Below, in pieces: positions 1-8,770 of a stretch of DNA of 64,000 nucleotides. The DNA is from an uncultured bacterium. GTDB lineage: Bacteria > Verrucomicrobiota > Kiritimatiellia > CAIKKV01 > CAIJXV01. Each line of letters starts with the position of its first letter. Positions within the stretch are counted from its first letter, which is position 1. Where the stretch lies: the NCBI GenBank assembly GCA_903824675.1, contig CAIJXV010000032.1, forward strand, positions 1-64,000. Direction: 5' to 3'. Both the position numbers and the translations under genes were made by a program. The notes under the pieces were generated by a model. That model was not told the DNA's origin. It ran no database searches and saw only the letters and a list, made by a program, of their open reading frames with translations.

Positions 1-263
1 GGGGGCGATCCTATTCCTGCTTCCCCTCACAACCCTCTCCCTATCAACGCCTTCTCCTTGTCAGGCTGTCCGCTTTTGCTCGCTCCACGCTTTGTCCGCT
101 TTTGCTCGCTCCAGCCGTTCGCTTTTGAAAATCCCCCGACACCTTTTTATCGGTCATTTAGCTTGCGATCTCCTCTCGCTTCATTATTTCACAGGGAGGT
201 GTCTCATGAGTTTAATCTGGCACCGTCGCGTCTTATCGGCAAGGCTTCACAACAGCACGAAAA

Positions 264-315
264 GGAATGCGCGGGCAATAAATCACTTACGCATAGGCGC
301 ATTCCGGCGTTTTTT
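264..315 (+). terminator. Terminator-like inverted repeat GGAATGCGC...GCGCATTCC followed by a T-run, upstream of the 459 ORF
   Basis: 9-bp perfect inverted repeat (264-272 / 297-305) with a 24-nt loop, then ggcgTTTTTT. The loop is long for a canonical terminator. Confidence 0.35.
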
Positions 316-458
316 CCCCACACATTATAGGTGCCGCATTATTTCGCACTCTGAGGCGGCCAAGCCACGATAATATTCTTCACACGGCGTGAACTTTTCC
401 CCTTGGACCCGCGCTATTATTCATTGTAGATTAGTATTCAACATTTAGGAGTCATATC

Positions 459-1661
459 ATGAAAAGAATCACGTTTCCATCCTGTTTTGCTCTCTGCATT
501 GCTCTCAATTCTTCACCGGCTATCAATAATCCGGTAACGCCCACCACTCCCACCCCCCCCATTAATCTCTCCGCTGCCCAGGCACCCGACGCGATGATTG
601 ACATCTCCCTTATGAATGAAGTCCGGTCTGCTCAAAAACGAGGACTCGATTGGTTGGCCGCCCTACAAAACAATGATGGGTCGTGGTCCACCCCTGATTT
701 CCCCGCCCTCACCGCCCTCCCCCTATGGGCCTTCGCTCTCAGCGATTACCCGAATAAAGGCCCCATCGTTTCAAATGCCGTCCACTACATTCTTCAGTAC
801 GTTCAACCGAATGGGGGTATCTATAAGCCCGCCGAAGGAAAAACAGGAGGCCTTGCCAATTACAATACCGCGATCGCCATGGTCGCACTCCACCTTACCG
901 GCGACCGATCTCTGACACCCATTGTTCTCAAGGCCCGTAAGTTCATCGCCGATTCCCAACATCTTGAAGGCGACGACATGTATAAAGGCGGCATGGGCTA
1001 TGATAAATCGACAGGACGTTCCTATGCGGATTTGAGCAGTTCGGTCGTTGCCTACGAAGCCATGCGCCTAACTCAAGGCGCTGAAGACCTCCGGCCCGCC
1101 GACGAGAAAAAAGCCGATCTGGACTGGCAGGCGGCCACACAGTTTCTCGCCAAAGTTCAAAATCCGCGCTCTGCCGGTGCCGAAAATGCCGGCGGGTTTT
1201 CCTACCGTCCAGACGAAAGCAAGGCCGGAACCGTCACAAACGCCGAAGGCGCTATCGTCTTGCGATCCTATGGCAGTATGTCCTATGCGGGACTTCTTAG
1301 TCTGATTTATGCCGAAGTCGACCGAAATGATCCCCGCGTCAAATCTGCCTTTGATTGGGCGATGAATCATTGGTCTATCGAAGAAAACCCCGGCATGGGA
1401 TCTCAAGGTCTCTTTTATTTTTACAATATTATGTCTAAGTCCCTCGCCACGTTCGGCCGCGATGTCCTTCCCGTTCCTAACTCCACCCCTATCGCCTGGC
1501 GCAAGGCGATGATCGAGAAAGTAATCTCCCTCCAGAAAACCGACGAAAAAACTGGCGCTGGATATTGGGTTAATCAAAATAATCGCTGGATGGAAGGTGA
1601 TCCGATCCTGGTCACCTCTTACTCCCTGATCGCATTGAATATCGCCGTTGGCGGTCGCTAA
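459..1661 (+). CDS. Secreted prenyltransferase/squalene-cyclase-like alpha-alpha toroid repeat protein
   Basis: N-terminal signal-like segment; repeats of the type RGLDWLAALQNNDGSWSTPDFPALTALPLWAF and GAGYWVNQNNRWMEGDPILVTSYSLIALN. Confidence 0.7.
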   Translation: MKRITFPSCFALCIALNSSPAINNPVTPTTPTPPINLSAAQAPDAMIDISLMNEVRSAQKRGLDWLAALQNNDGSWSTPDFPALTALPLWAFALSDYPNKGPIVSNAVHYILQYVQPNGGIYKPAEGKTGGLANYNTAIAMVALHLTGDRSLTPIVLKARKFIADSQHLEGDDMYKGGMGYDKSTGRSYADLSSSVVAYEAMRLTQGAEDLRPADEKKADLDWQAATQFLAKVQNPRSAGAENAGGFSYRPDESKAGTVTNAEGAIVLRSYGSMSYAGLLSLIYAEVDRNDPRVKSAFDWAMNHWSIEENPGMGSQGLFYFYNIMSKSLATFGRDVLPVPNSTPIAWRKAMIEKVISLQKTDEKTGAGYWVNQNNRWMEGDPILVTSYSLIALNIAVGGR

Positions 1662-1880
1662 AAGTGTCCCGCCCCAATTAAATAACATTGCGGGTCCTTT
1701 ACCCCCCCTAAAAAAAACTAGCCGTTATTGGCCTTTCCCGATCGTCTTCACGCATAGAACCCGGACACTAAATGCCTGATTCGGCTCGAGTTTTCGGACC
1801 TTCGGAGGACGATCGTCACCACGCTTGAAATGAAAACGGGATGTGGTACGATTCGAGCAACCTTTGGTTTGGAGGTGACC

Positions 1881-2372
1881 ATGTTTATCCATCGTGTACT
1901 GTGTATTGTATGTGTCGGTTGCGCTCTGGCCCTGCCCGCCATCGCTGCCCCCGCGTCGGGATTGAGTGTCCAGGTCCGCAAGGCCGACGTCCGCAGCACT
2001 CCCTCCTTTCTCGGGGCCATCGTCGGATCCCTGGTCTATGCCGATCGCGTAACACAGGTCGAAAAAAAGGGCGACTGGATTAAGATTAGCCGCGACGGTA
2101 CCCCCCTCGGCTGGGTTCACCAGCAATCCCTCACCTCCAAACAGATCGTCCTGAAAGGCGGGGAGGTCGCCAAAACCGGCGCCTCCAGCGATGAACTCGC
2201 CCTCGCCGGCAAAGGCTTCACGGAAGAAGTCGAAAAGGAATACAAGGCGCAAAACAAAGATATCGATTTCGCCCCCATCGATCGCATGGAAAAAATCACG
2301 ATCGCTCCGGAAAAACTCGCCAAATTTCTAAAAGCCGGTGACGTCAGCCCCGCCGCGGGAGACACCCTGTGA
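1881..2372 (+). CDS. Secreted SH3b-domain protein
   Basis: Signal peptide MFIHRVLCIVCVGCALALPAIAA, then an SH3-like VQVRKADVRSTPSFLGAIVGSLVYADRVTQVEKKGDWIKISRDGTPLGWVHQQSL. The start at 1881 is preceded by GGAGGTGACC. Confidence 0.75.
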   Translation: MFIHRVLCIVCVGCALALPAIAAPASGLSVQVRKADVRSTPSFLGAIVGSLVYADRVTQVEKKGDWIKISRDGTPLGWVHQQSLTSKQIVLKGGEVAKTGASSDELALAGKGFTEEVEKEYKAQNKDIDFAPIDRMEKITIAPEKLAKFLKAGDVSPAAGDTL

Positions 2373-3289
2373 AAAACAACCTTTTTCTTACCTCGACTCT
2401 GGCCCTGAGCGTAATCGTCAGCCTGACCGGATGCGAAACACTCGATCAGGTGACGCAAAGCGTCACTTCCGTCGCCTCCTCCACCGGCCTGATCAATGAC
2501 GACCAGGCAAAATCGATCAACAAAACCACCACGGCGGTCGCCAAACCCTTCGAAGGCATCACCCCTTCCCAGGAATATTACATCGGCCGTACGGTGGGTG
2601 CGACCATCCTGCATAAGTACAAACCGTATGACAAGGAAGAGTCCGTCCGTTATCTCAATACTTTGGGACAAGCCCTCGCGCTGGCGTCTGAACGCCCCGA
2701 AACTTTTGGCGGCTACCATTTCATGATCCTCGACACCAGCGAGGTCAATGCTTTCGCCGCGCCCGGCGGGCTGATTTTCGTCAGTCGGGGTCTTATCCTC
2801 TGCTGTAAAACCGAAGATGCGCTGGCCGCTGTACTGGCTCATGAAATCGGCCATGTCCAGTTGCAACACGGGTTGCAAGCAATTGAGAAAGGCCGCATCA
2901 CTTCGGCGGTCACCACCTTGGCCGCGGAATCGGGCAAGAATCTGGGCGGACAGCAAATCGCCGAATTGACCAAGTCCTTTGAAGGGGCCATCACCGACAT
3001 CACCGGCACCCTGGTCAATAACGGGTATGCCCGGAAACTGGAATTCCAAGCGGATGCCGCTGCCGTGAAAACCTTGAAAAATATCGGTTACGATCCCAAT
3101 GCCCTGGTCGCCATGCTTGAGGAGATGGATCGCCACCTGAAACCCGGCGGAATGGGTTTCGCCAAAACCCATCCCAAACCCAAGGAACGGATCGACGAGT
3201 TGCGTAAAATCCTCCGCTCCGCCGATCATCCGGCAACCCTGTCCAAAGACCGTGCCGAACGGTTTGAAAAATTCGCGGAAAAGATTTGA
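2369..3289 (+). CDS. M48-family metalloprotease, lipoprotein-like
   Basis: LAHEIGHVQLQHG (HExxH) motif; lipobox-like SLTGC near the N-terminus; EFQADAAAVKTL third-ligand region. Confidence 0.85.
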   Translation: MKNNLFLTSTLALSVIVSLTGCETLDQVTQSVTSVASSTGLINDDQAKSINKTTTAVAKPFEGITPSQEYYIGRTVGATILHKYKPYDKEESVRYLNTLGQALALASERPETFGGYHFMILDTSEVNAFAAPGGLIFVSRGLILCCKTEDALAAVLAHEIGHVQLQHGLQAIEKGRITSAVTTLAAESGKNLGGQQIAELTKSFEGAITDITGTLVNNGYARKLEFQADAAAVKTLKNIGYDPNALVAMLEEMDRHLKPGGMGFAKTHPKPKERIDELRKILRSADHPATLSKDRAERFEKFAEKI

Positions 3290-3381
3290 GGTCCGATTCA
3301 CCCGTAACCATCAGGGATCTATCCCGAATGGCACGGATTGGAAGACTCCTGTGACCCATGCGCACTCATTCCACCTTGAAA

Positions 3382-3454
3382 AACAGCGCCTCATGCGGCG
3401 CCACTACAAACGGGTGCAAAACGACGTTCGTAGCAGGCGCGTATGAGCGCTGTT
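3382..3454. repeat. Long imperfect inverted repeat (hairpin), about 30-nt arms
   Basis: AACAGCGC-c-TCATGCGGCGCCACTACAAACG (3382-3412) pairs with CGTTCGTAGCAGGCGCGTATGAGCGCTGTT (3425-3454), with a bulged C and internal mismatches. Confidence 0.7.
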
Positions 3455-3484
3455 CTTTAGTGTCATTAAAAGCGTGAGGCACGC

Positions 3485-5641
3485 ATGAAAATCTCATCCT
3501 CCAGCACGGTCGCAAAATTAATCCAAGGCCTCCTGATCGGGCTTTTATTTGCCTTGCCGGCCCTGTTTCTTTTCCAGACCGATCGGCTTGATCTCCTGGA
3601 ATACAAAACCTGGGATTGGCGGGTTAAACAATTCGCCAGCCCCCGCCCATCTTCCAGCCAAATCCGCCTGATTCTTCTGGACCAATATAGTTTGGACTGG
3701 GGAGCCAAGACCATGAAGCTGCCCTGGCCCTGGCCCCGGGAAGTGTATAAGCCTATTCTCGATTTCTGCGCCCGGGGTGGCGCAAAAGTGGTCGCCTTTG
3801 ACATGCTCTTCACCGAGCCCTCCGTTATGGGCGTCGAGGACGATGCGCGCCTTGCCGAAGGGATATTGGCCGTCCCCGAATTCATCGGCGCCGCGCAACT
3901 GAGTCGCTCTGATGGCACAACCACCCATTGGCCCGACGATACGGATAACCTGCGTATCCCTCCCCTCATCGTCGACCCGGCGATTTCCAACCAGCTCGAT
4001 CATTTCACGTTTCCAAACGCCACCTTGCCGATCCCCGAAGTCCTGACCAATGCCACCGCCCTGGCCAATGTCTTCGGAAATCCGGACCGGGACAGCATCT
4101 ATCGTCGGATTTCACCCCTCGCCCGCTTCGATGGTCAATGGGTTCCCGCCCTTGGCTTCAGCGCCTATCTGGCGGGAGGCGGCATCGATTCCAATACCCC
4201 TCTCCGCTTGACCGCCCAGGGACTCCAGCTCAAAGGAAACCGGCTCCTACCCCTCGATCACAATGGACAAGTCATCCTCCGATTCCGCGGAGCCTCCCAA
4301 ACTCACCGCGCCTTTAACGCGGCGGCGGTTATCCAATCCGAAATCGCCTGCCAGGCGGGCACGCCTCCACCCATCGATCCCACAGAGTTTCGCGATAAAT
4401 ATGTCTTTTTCGGGACCACCGCCCCGGGCCTCTTTGACTTGCGCCCAACTCCCGTCAGCTCCGTCTATCCCGGCGTGGAAATCCATGCCACTTTGCTCGA
4501 TAATCTCCTCGAGCTCGACAGCCTGCGCGAGATGCCCACCGGATGGGTCGTCGGACTGACCCTGATCCTGACTTTGTTCGCCGCCGGAATCGCCCGTATC
4601 TGTCGATCCGGCCTGCAAATCCTCATCCTCGCAATCCCCATTCTGCTCCTGCCCTGGGTCCTCGGCTGTGCCGCCTATACCCATGGATATTGGCTCCCCA
4701 TGGTGGTCCTCTGGACGGGTTCATTACCCGCCCTGATCGCCGTTCTCGGGGTCAATTACGCCGTTGAAGGACGCCAGAAACGCTATCTCAAAAACGCCTT
4801 CCGGCAATATCTCAGCCCCATCGTGATCGACCAACTCGTCGCACATCCCGAACGCCTGCGGTTGGGCGGCGAACTCAAGGAGTTGACCATCTTCTTCTCA
4901 GATGTTCAGGGATTCACCTCTATTTCTGAAAAACTCGACCCCCAGCAATTGACCGAATTTCTAAACACGTATCTGACCGGTATGACCAATATCATCCTGG
5001 AGGAAGGTGGCACGGTCGACAAATATGAAGGGGACGCCATCATCGCTTTCTGGAATGCCCCGACCGATCAGGCGGACCATGCCCGACGCGGGGTCCGCGC
5101 CGCCCTGCGATGCCAAGCCCTGCTCGCCGAAAAACGCGACGAATGGGCGGCTCGTTATGGCTCGAAAATATTTATGCGCGTCGGCATGAATACCGGCCAG
5201 GTGGTCGTCGGGAACATGGGGTCCGATCAACGCTTCGATTATACCTTCCTCGGAGACGCCGGCAATCTGGCCGCCCGACTCGAAGGGATCAATAAAAAAT
5301 TCGGTACCTATTACATCATTTCCGAAGCGACTCGGAAGCGACTCGGGTCTGAATTCCATGGTCGGGAAATTTCCCGCATCACCGTCGTCGGTCGCCGCGA
5401 ACCCGTGCGCATTTTTGAACCCGTGACGGAAGAAACAGAAAACCAGAACGAAACCCTCTATGCCGGATTTGCCGCCGCTCTACAGGATTATTACGCCGGC
5501 CGTTTTGGCGAAGCCCATCGTAAATTCGGCGCATTCCAAGATCAGGATCCCATTTCCGCCCGCTACGTCGCCCAGTGCGAGGAACTCATCCTCCACCCCC
5601 CCAAGGAATGGACCGGTGTCTGGTCCATGACGGAGAAGTAA
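3485..5641 (+). CDS. Adenylate/guanylate cyclase with N-terminal CHASE2 sensor and TM segments
   Basis: CHASE2-like N-terminus, TM helices about aa 350-420, class III cyclase core LKELTIFFSDVQGFTSISEKLDPQQLTEFLNTYLTGMTNIILEEGGTVDKYEGDAIIAFWNAP. Confidence 0.92.
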   Translation: MKISSSSTVAKLIQGLLIGLLFALPALFLFQTDRLDLLEYKTWDWRVKQFASPRPSSSQIRLILLDQYSLDWGAKTMKLPWPWPREVYKPILDFCARGGAKVVAFDMLFTEPSVMGVEDDARLAEGILAVPEFIGAAQLSRSDGTTTHWPDDTDNLRIPPLIVDPAISNQLDHFTFPNATLPIPEVLTNATALANVFGNPDRDSIYRRISPLARFDGQWVPALGFSAYLAGGGIDSNTPLRLTAQGLQLKGNRLLPLDHNGQVILRFRGASQTHRAFNAAAVIQSEIACQAGTPPPIDPTEFRDKYVFFGTTAPGLFDLRPTPVSSVYPGVEIHATLLDNLLELDSLREMPTGWVVGLTLILTLFAAGIARICRSGLQILILAIPILLLPWVLGCAAYTHGYWLPMVVLWTGSLPALIAVLGVNYAVEGRQKRYLKNAFRQYLSPIVIDQLVAHPERLRLGGELKELTIFFSDVQGFTSISEKLDPQQLTEFLNTYLTGMTNIILEEGGTVDKYEGDAIIAFWNAPTDQADHARRGVRAALRCQALLAEKRDEWAARYGSKIFMRVGMNTGQVVVGNMGSDQRFDYTFLGDAGNLAARLEGINKKFGTYYIISEATRKRLGSEFHGREISRITVVGRREPVRIFEPVTEETENQNETLYAGFAAALQDYYAGRFGEAHRKFGAFQDQDPISARYVAQCEELILHPPKEWTGVWSMTEK

Positions 5642-5753
5642 TTCGTCAGGGTTCTGTCTATTCATTCTGGATACGGAGGCTCTGATGTTCTGCCCCCCTC
5701 CAACGGCCGTGGACGGACGTCTCCATTCAACAATGAAACCTTCCCCTCTTCTC

Positions 5754-6035
5754 TCAGCTCGCTGTCTGCCAGCCGAATCCCTGAAATTCAGATGTGCCGT
5801 GGAATGACCGGCTCTCCGACCGGCTGATTCGCATTACCGGCAGCCAACGAACGTCTTGCTTTGACCACGCCACTTTCATGCGCAAGCCCATCAAACCCAA
5901 TCCCACCGCCCAGCCGCTCAAAACCAGAACCGACCGTTTAACGGCCAGTTGCCGAATCTGACTCTTGACACGCACCGCCTCCTGATCCAACTCCCGCCGC
6001 CGACCCTCAATTTGCACCCGATTCACTTTTTTCAT
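5754..6035 (-). CDS. Small putative single-TM membrane protein divergent from lexA
   Basis: About 93 aa from MKKVNRVQIEGRRREL. Start preceded by AAGGAAAAAGCC; TM-like SVLVLSGWAVGLGLMGL. No family recognised. Confidence 0.5.
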   Translation of the reverse strand: MKKVNRVQIEGRRRELDQEAVRVKSQIRQLAVKRSVLVLSGWAVGLGLMGLRMKVAWSKQDVRWLPVMRISRSESRSFHGTSEFQGFGWQTAS

Positions 6036-6059
6036 GGCTTTTTCCTTCATTCTTTTTTG

Positions 6060-6102
6060 TTTACATGCCGCACAGAATAGACTATACATTTGTACAGGTC
6101 AA
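6060..6102. promoter_or_regulatory. Divergent overlapping sigma70-like promoters with a LexA-box-like sequence
   Basis: Rightward TTTACA (6060-6065)-17 nt-TATACA (6083-6088). Leftward TTGACC (6102-6097)-17 nt-TATTCT (6079-6074). Operator-like CTGTACAAATGTATAG (reverse complement of 6082-6097), one mismatch from CTGT-N8-ACAG. Confidence 0.6.
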
Positions 6103-6121
6103 GCGATTTTTGGAGATTTTT

Positions 6122-6745
6122 ATGGAACCCATGACTGAACGACAGGCTGACATTCTCCGGTTTATCCGCGATGAGATTCATTCCCGGGGCTGTCCCCCAA
6201 CAGTGCGCGAAATCGCCCGCCGCTTTGGTTTCGCCTCGCCTCACGCAGTCACCGAGCATCTCGACACCCTCGTCCGTAAGGGATATATCACCCGCGCCGG
6301 CCGCCAAACCTCCCGTGGAATCCGCCTGACCCAGGGGGTGCCCAACGGCATCCCCCTCGTCGGACGGGTCGCCGCCGGCACTCCGCTCGAAGCCATCGAA
6401 AACCTGGAAGGCCATATCGACCTCCCCGACCACTTCGGCAGTGGGGAAATTTTCGCGGTCCGCGTCCAAGGCGACAGCATGCGCGATGCCGGCATCCTCG
6501 AAGGGGATTGCGCCATCATCCGACTCCAACCCCGCATCGATGACGGGGCCATTGGCGTGGCCATCCTCGATGGCGCGGCCACGGTCAAGTATGTTTTCAA
6601 AACCCATCAGGGTTATCGTCTTCAACCCGCCAACCCCGCCTATCAACCCATCGAGGTCTCGCCCGATGAACATCCGGATTTCCGGATTGCCGGCCCCATG
6701 GTCGGCCTCGTCCGCAAAATGAGCCGCGGTTTTGGACCTGGGTAA
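6122..6745 (+). CDS. lexA: LexA repressor (SOS regulator, S24 peptidase)
   Basis: MTERQADILRFIRDEIHSRGCPPTVREIARRFGFASPHAVTEHL wHTH; Ala-Gly cleavage region VGRVAAGTPL; GDSMRDAGILEGDCAII and ATVKYV catalytic Ser/Lys regions. Confidence 0.96.
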   Translation: MEPMTERQADILRFIRDEIHSRGCPPTVREIARRFGFASPHAVTEHLDTLVRKGYITRAGRQTSRGIRLTQGVPNGIPLVGRVAAGTPLEAIENLEGHIDLPDHFGSGEIFAVRVQGDSMRDAGILEGDCAIIRLQPRIDDGAIGVAILDGAATVKYVFKTHQGYRLQPANPAYQPIEVSPDEHPDFRIAGPMVGLVRKMSRGFGPG

Positions 6746-6853
6746 ACCTATTAGGAGCAGTTGACTGCGAAATACGCCCAACACGCAAAAACAGTTTCAT
6801 TTTCGCGCCTTTCGAGTGTTTCGTAGTAAATCAACTGCCGAAATCCGTCCGTC

Positions 6854-7294
6854 ATGAACACGCCCCATACATGCATCCTGCCGCTGGGTCGGTTTGAACC
6901 GCCCTCGGTCTGCCGACGCCCGCTCGTGGGTGCCCGGATTTCGGCTGGATTCCCTTCGCCCGCTGATGACTTCATCGATCGCAAACTCGACCTCAACGAA
7001 CTCCTCATTCACCACCCGTCCGCCACGTTTTTCGTCCGTGTTGAAGGGTCATCGATGACGGGCGTCGGCATTCATCCCGGCGATATCCTCGTCGTCGACC
7101 GCTCACTGGAGCCGTCCGACCACAAAATCATCATTGCGATTCTCAATGGCGAACTGACTGTTAAACGCATTAGTCGACGCAACGCCAAATTGTTTCTCCT
7201 CCCCGAAAATCCCGCCTTTCAACCAATCGAAGTCACCCCGGACATCCAGTTTGAAGTCTGGGGCGTTGTCACCAGTGTGATCCATTCCCTATGA
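6854..7294 (+). CDS. umuD: UmuD-type S24 peptidase, DNA polymerase V accessory subunit
   Basis: AGFPSPADDF cleavage site, VEGSSMTGVGIHPGDILVVDRSLEP, NGELTVKRI; immediately upstream of umuC. Confidence 0.93.
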   Translation: MNTPHTCILPLGRFEPPSVCRRPLVGARISAGFPSPADDFIDRKLDLNELLIHHPSATFFVRVEGSSMTGVGIHPGDILVVDRSLEPSDHKIIIAILNGELTVKRISRRNAKLFLLPENPAFQPIEVTPDIQFEVWGVVTSVIHSL

Positions 7295-7301
7295 GCCGCC
7301 C

Positions 7302-8651
7302 ATGCCCCCTGTCTTCGCCCTTGTGGATTGCAACAACTTCTACGCCTCATGCGAACGGCTCTTTAATCCCCGCCTGATCGGTCAGCCGATCATCGTTCTC
7401 TCGAACAATGATGGCTGTGTGATCGCCCGTTCGAATGAAGCCAAGGCCGCCGGCATCGCCATGGGCCAACCTTTTCACGAATGCGCAGGTCTTATCCACC
7501 GGCATCAGATCGCCGTCTTTTCAGCCAATTTTGGCTTATACGGCGACCTATCCCATCGGGTCATGCAAACCCTGGAGCGATTCACCTCCGCCATGGAAGT
7601 CTACTCCATTGATGAAGCCTTCCTCACCCTGCCCGTCCAGCCCGGTGAAGACCCCGCCCCCCTCGCCCATCGCATTCGTCAAACCATCCGCCGGGAAACC
7701 GGCCTCCCGGTTTCCGTCGGCATCGGACCCACCCGGGTTCTCGCCAAACTGGCTAACGAAATTGCCAAGCATACGCCCGCCCTCAATGGGGTATCGAACC
7801 TGATACCCCTGTCAAACCGCAACGATTGCCTGGCCCGGACACCGGTCGAAGAAGTTTGGGGTATTGGATCCCGTCTGACCCGCCGACTGGCAGCCATCGG
7901 CATCCACACGGCCGCCGACTTGCGAGACGCCGATCCGTCGCGGATTCAAACCGTATTAACGGTGCAGGGAACGCGAATCGTGCATGAATTGCGAGGCCGG
8001 GCCTGCATCCATTTGGAGGACTTGGCGGCTCCGCGGAAAACACTGACCTGTTCCCGATCGTTTGGCCGTCCCGTCACCGGCCTGGATGAACTCCGCGAGG
8101 CCGTCGTGGCCTATGTCAGCCGCGCGGCGGAAAAACTGCGCGCTCAACATTCACTGGCTGAAGCGCTGCAAATTTATATCCGCACCAATCCCTTCCGCCC
8201 CACCGACCCGCAATATAGCGCCACCGCAACCCTGCGCCTGCCCGTACCCAGCGATCACACCCCAACCCTGGCCGCAGTTGCCGGACGGGCCGTGGCCACC
8301 ATTTATCGATCCGGTTATGTGTATCACAAGGCGTCCGTCCTACTCTTCGGCCTTTGTGCGAGAGAGCACCGCCCGCTCGATTTATTTGCATCAGCTTCGG
8401 CAACGGATGTCATCCGACAGACCCGCCTGATGACAGCGCTCGATTCGCTCAATGCGACATTCGGCAGGCATACGGTACAAGTGGCCTCGGCAGGTTTGGA
8501 AAAGCCCTGGAAAATGCGCCAGAATCACCGCTCGCCCTCCTTTACGACCCGATGGACGGAACTCCCCGTTGTCTCCGCCGGGTGCGAGCGGCCAAAGAAA
8601 AAAATGGAAATGCCGTGCACTTCCGTTTGGCCACGTGTATCACACAGCTGA
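7302..8651 (+). CDS. umuC: Y-family DNA polymerase UmuC
   Basis: ALVDCNNFYASCERLFNPRLIGQPIIVLSNNDGCVIARSNEAK; SIDEAFL; C-terminal PSFTTRWTELPVV. Confidence 0.95.
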   Translation: MPPVFALVDCNNFYASCERLFNPRLIGQPIIVLSNNDGCVIARSNEAKAAGIAMGQPFHECAGLIHRHQIAVFSANFGLYGDLSHRVMQTLERFTSAMEVYSIDEAFLTLPVQPGEDPAPLAHRIRQTIRRETGLPVSVGIGPTRVLAKLANEIAKHTPALNGVSNLIPLSNRNDCLARTPVEEVWGIGSRLTRRLAAIGIHTAADLRDADPSRIQTVLTVQGTRIVHELRGRACIHLEDLAAPRKTLTCSRSFGRPVTGLDELREAVVAYVSRAAEKLRAQHSLAEALQIYIRTNPFRPTDPQYSATATLRLPVPSDHTPTLAAVAGRAVATIYRSGYVYHKASVLLFGLCAREHRPLDLFASASATDVIRQTRLMTALDSLNATFGRHTVQVASAGLEKPWKMRQNHRSPSFTTRWTELPVVSAGCERPKKKMEMPCTSVWPRVSHS

Positions 8652-8720
8652 AGCCAGCCCGTAGGTCTGGCTTTACTGGCGCTCTCCAGTACAGCCATGC
8701 GTATCGCGTGGCTGCTCTCC
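8645..8720 (+). repeat. REP-like hairpin repeat, copy 1
   Basis: CAGCTGAAGCCAGCCCGTAGGTCTGGCTTTAC...CAGTACAGCCATGCGTATCGCGTGGCTG. Contains AAGCCAG/CTGGCTT and CAGCCATGCG/CGCGTGGCTG hairpins. Confidence 0.8.
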
Positions 8721-8770
8721 CGTTGGCCTTTACGGAAATCTGGATTTACGGGATCCCCGGCACCGTCACG

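Noticed and set aside
58-373. Two overlapping short plus-strand ORFs (90 and 93 aa)
   Set aside because: Low-complexity, overlapping each other and a tandem repeat and hairpin; no RBS or motif.
2117-3301. 394-aa minus-strand ORF antisense to the M48 protease
   Set aside because: Mirror ORF typical of high-GC DNA; no recognisable motifs, while the plus strand carries HEIGH and signal-peptide features.
3382-3454. Calling the hairpin a true integron attC site
   Set aside because: Lacks the RYYYAAC/GTTRRRY consensus and there is no integrase or cassette array in the window; kept only as a structural observation.
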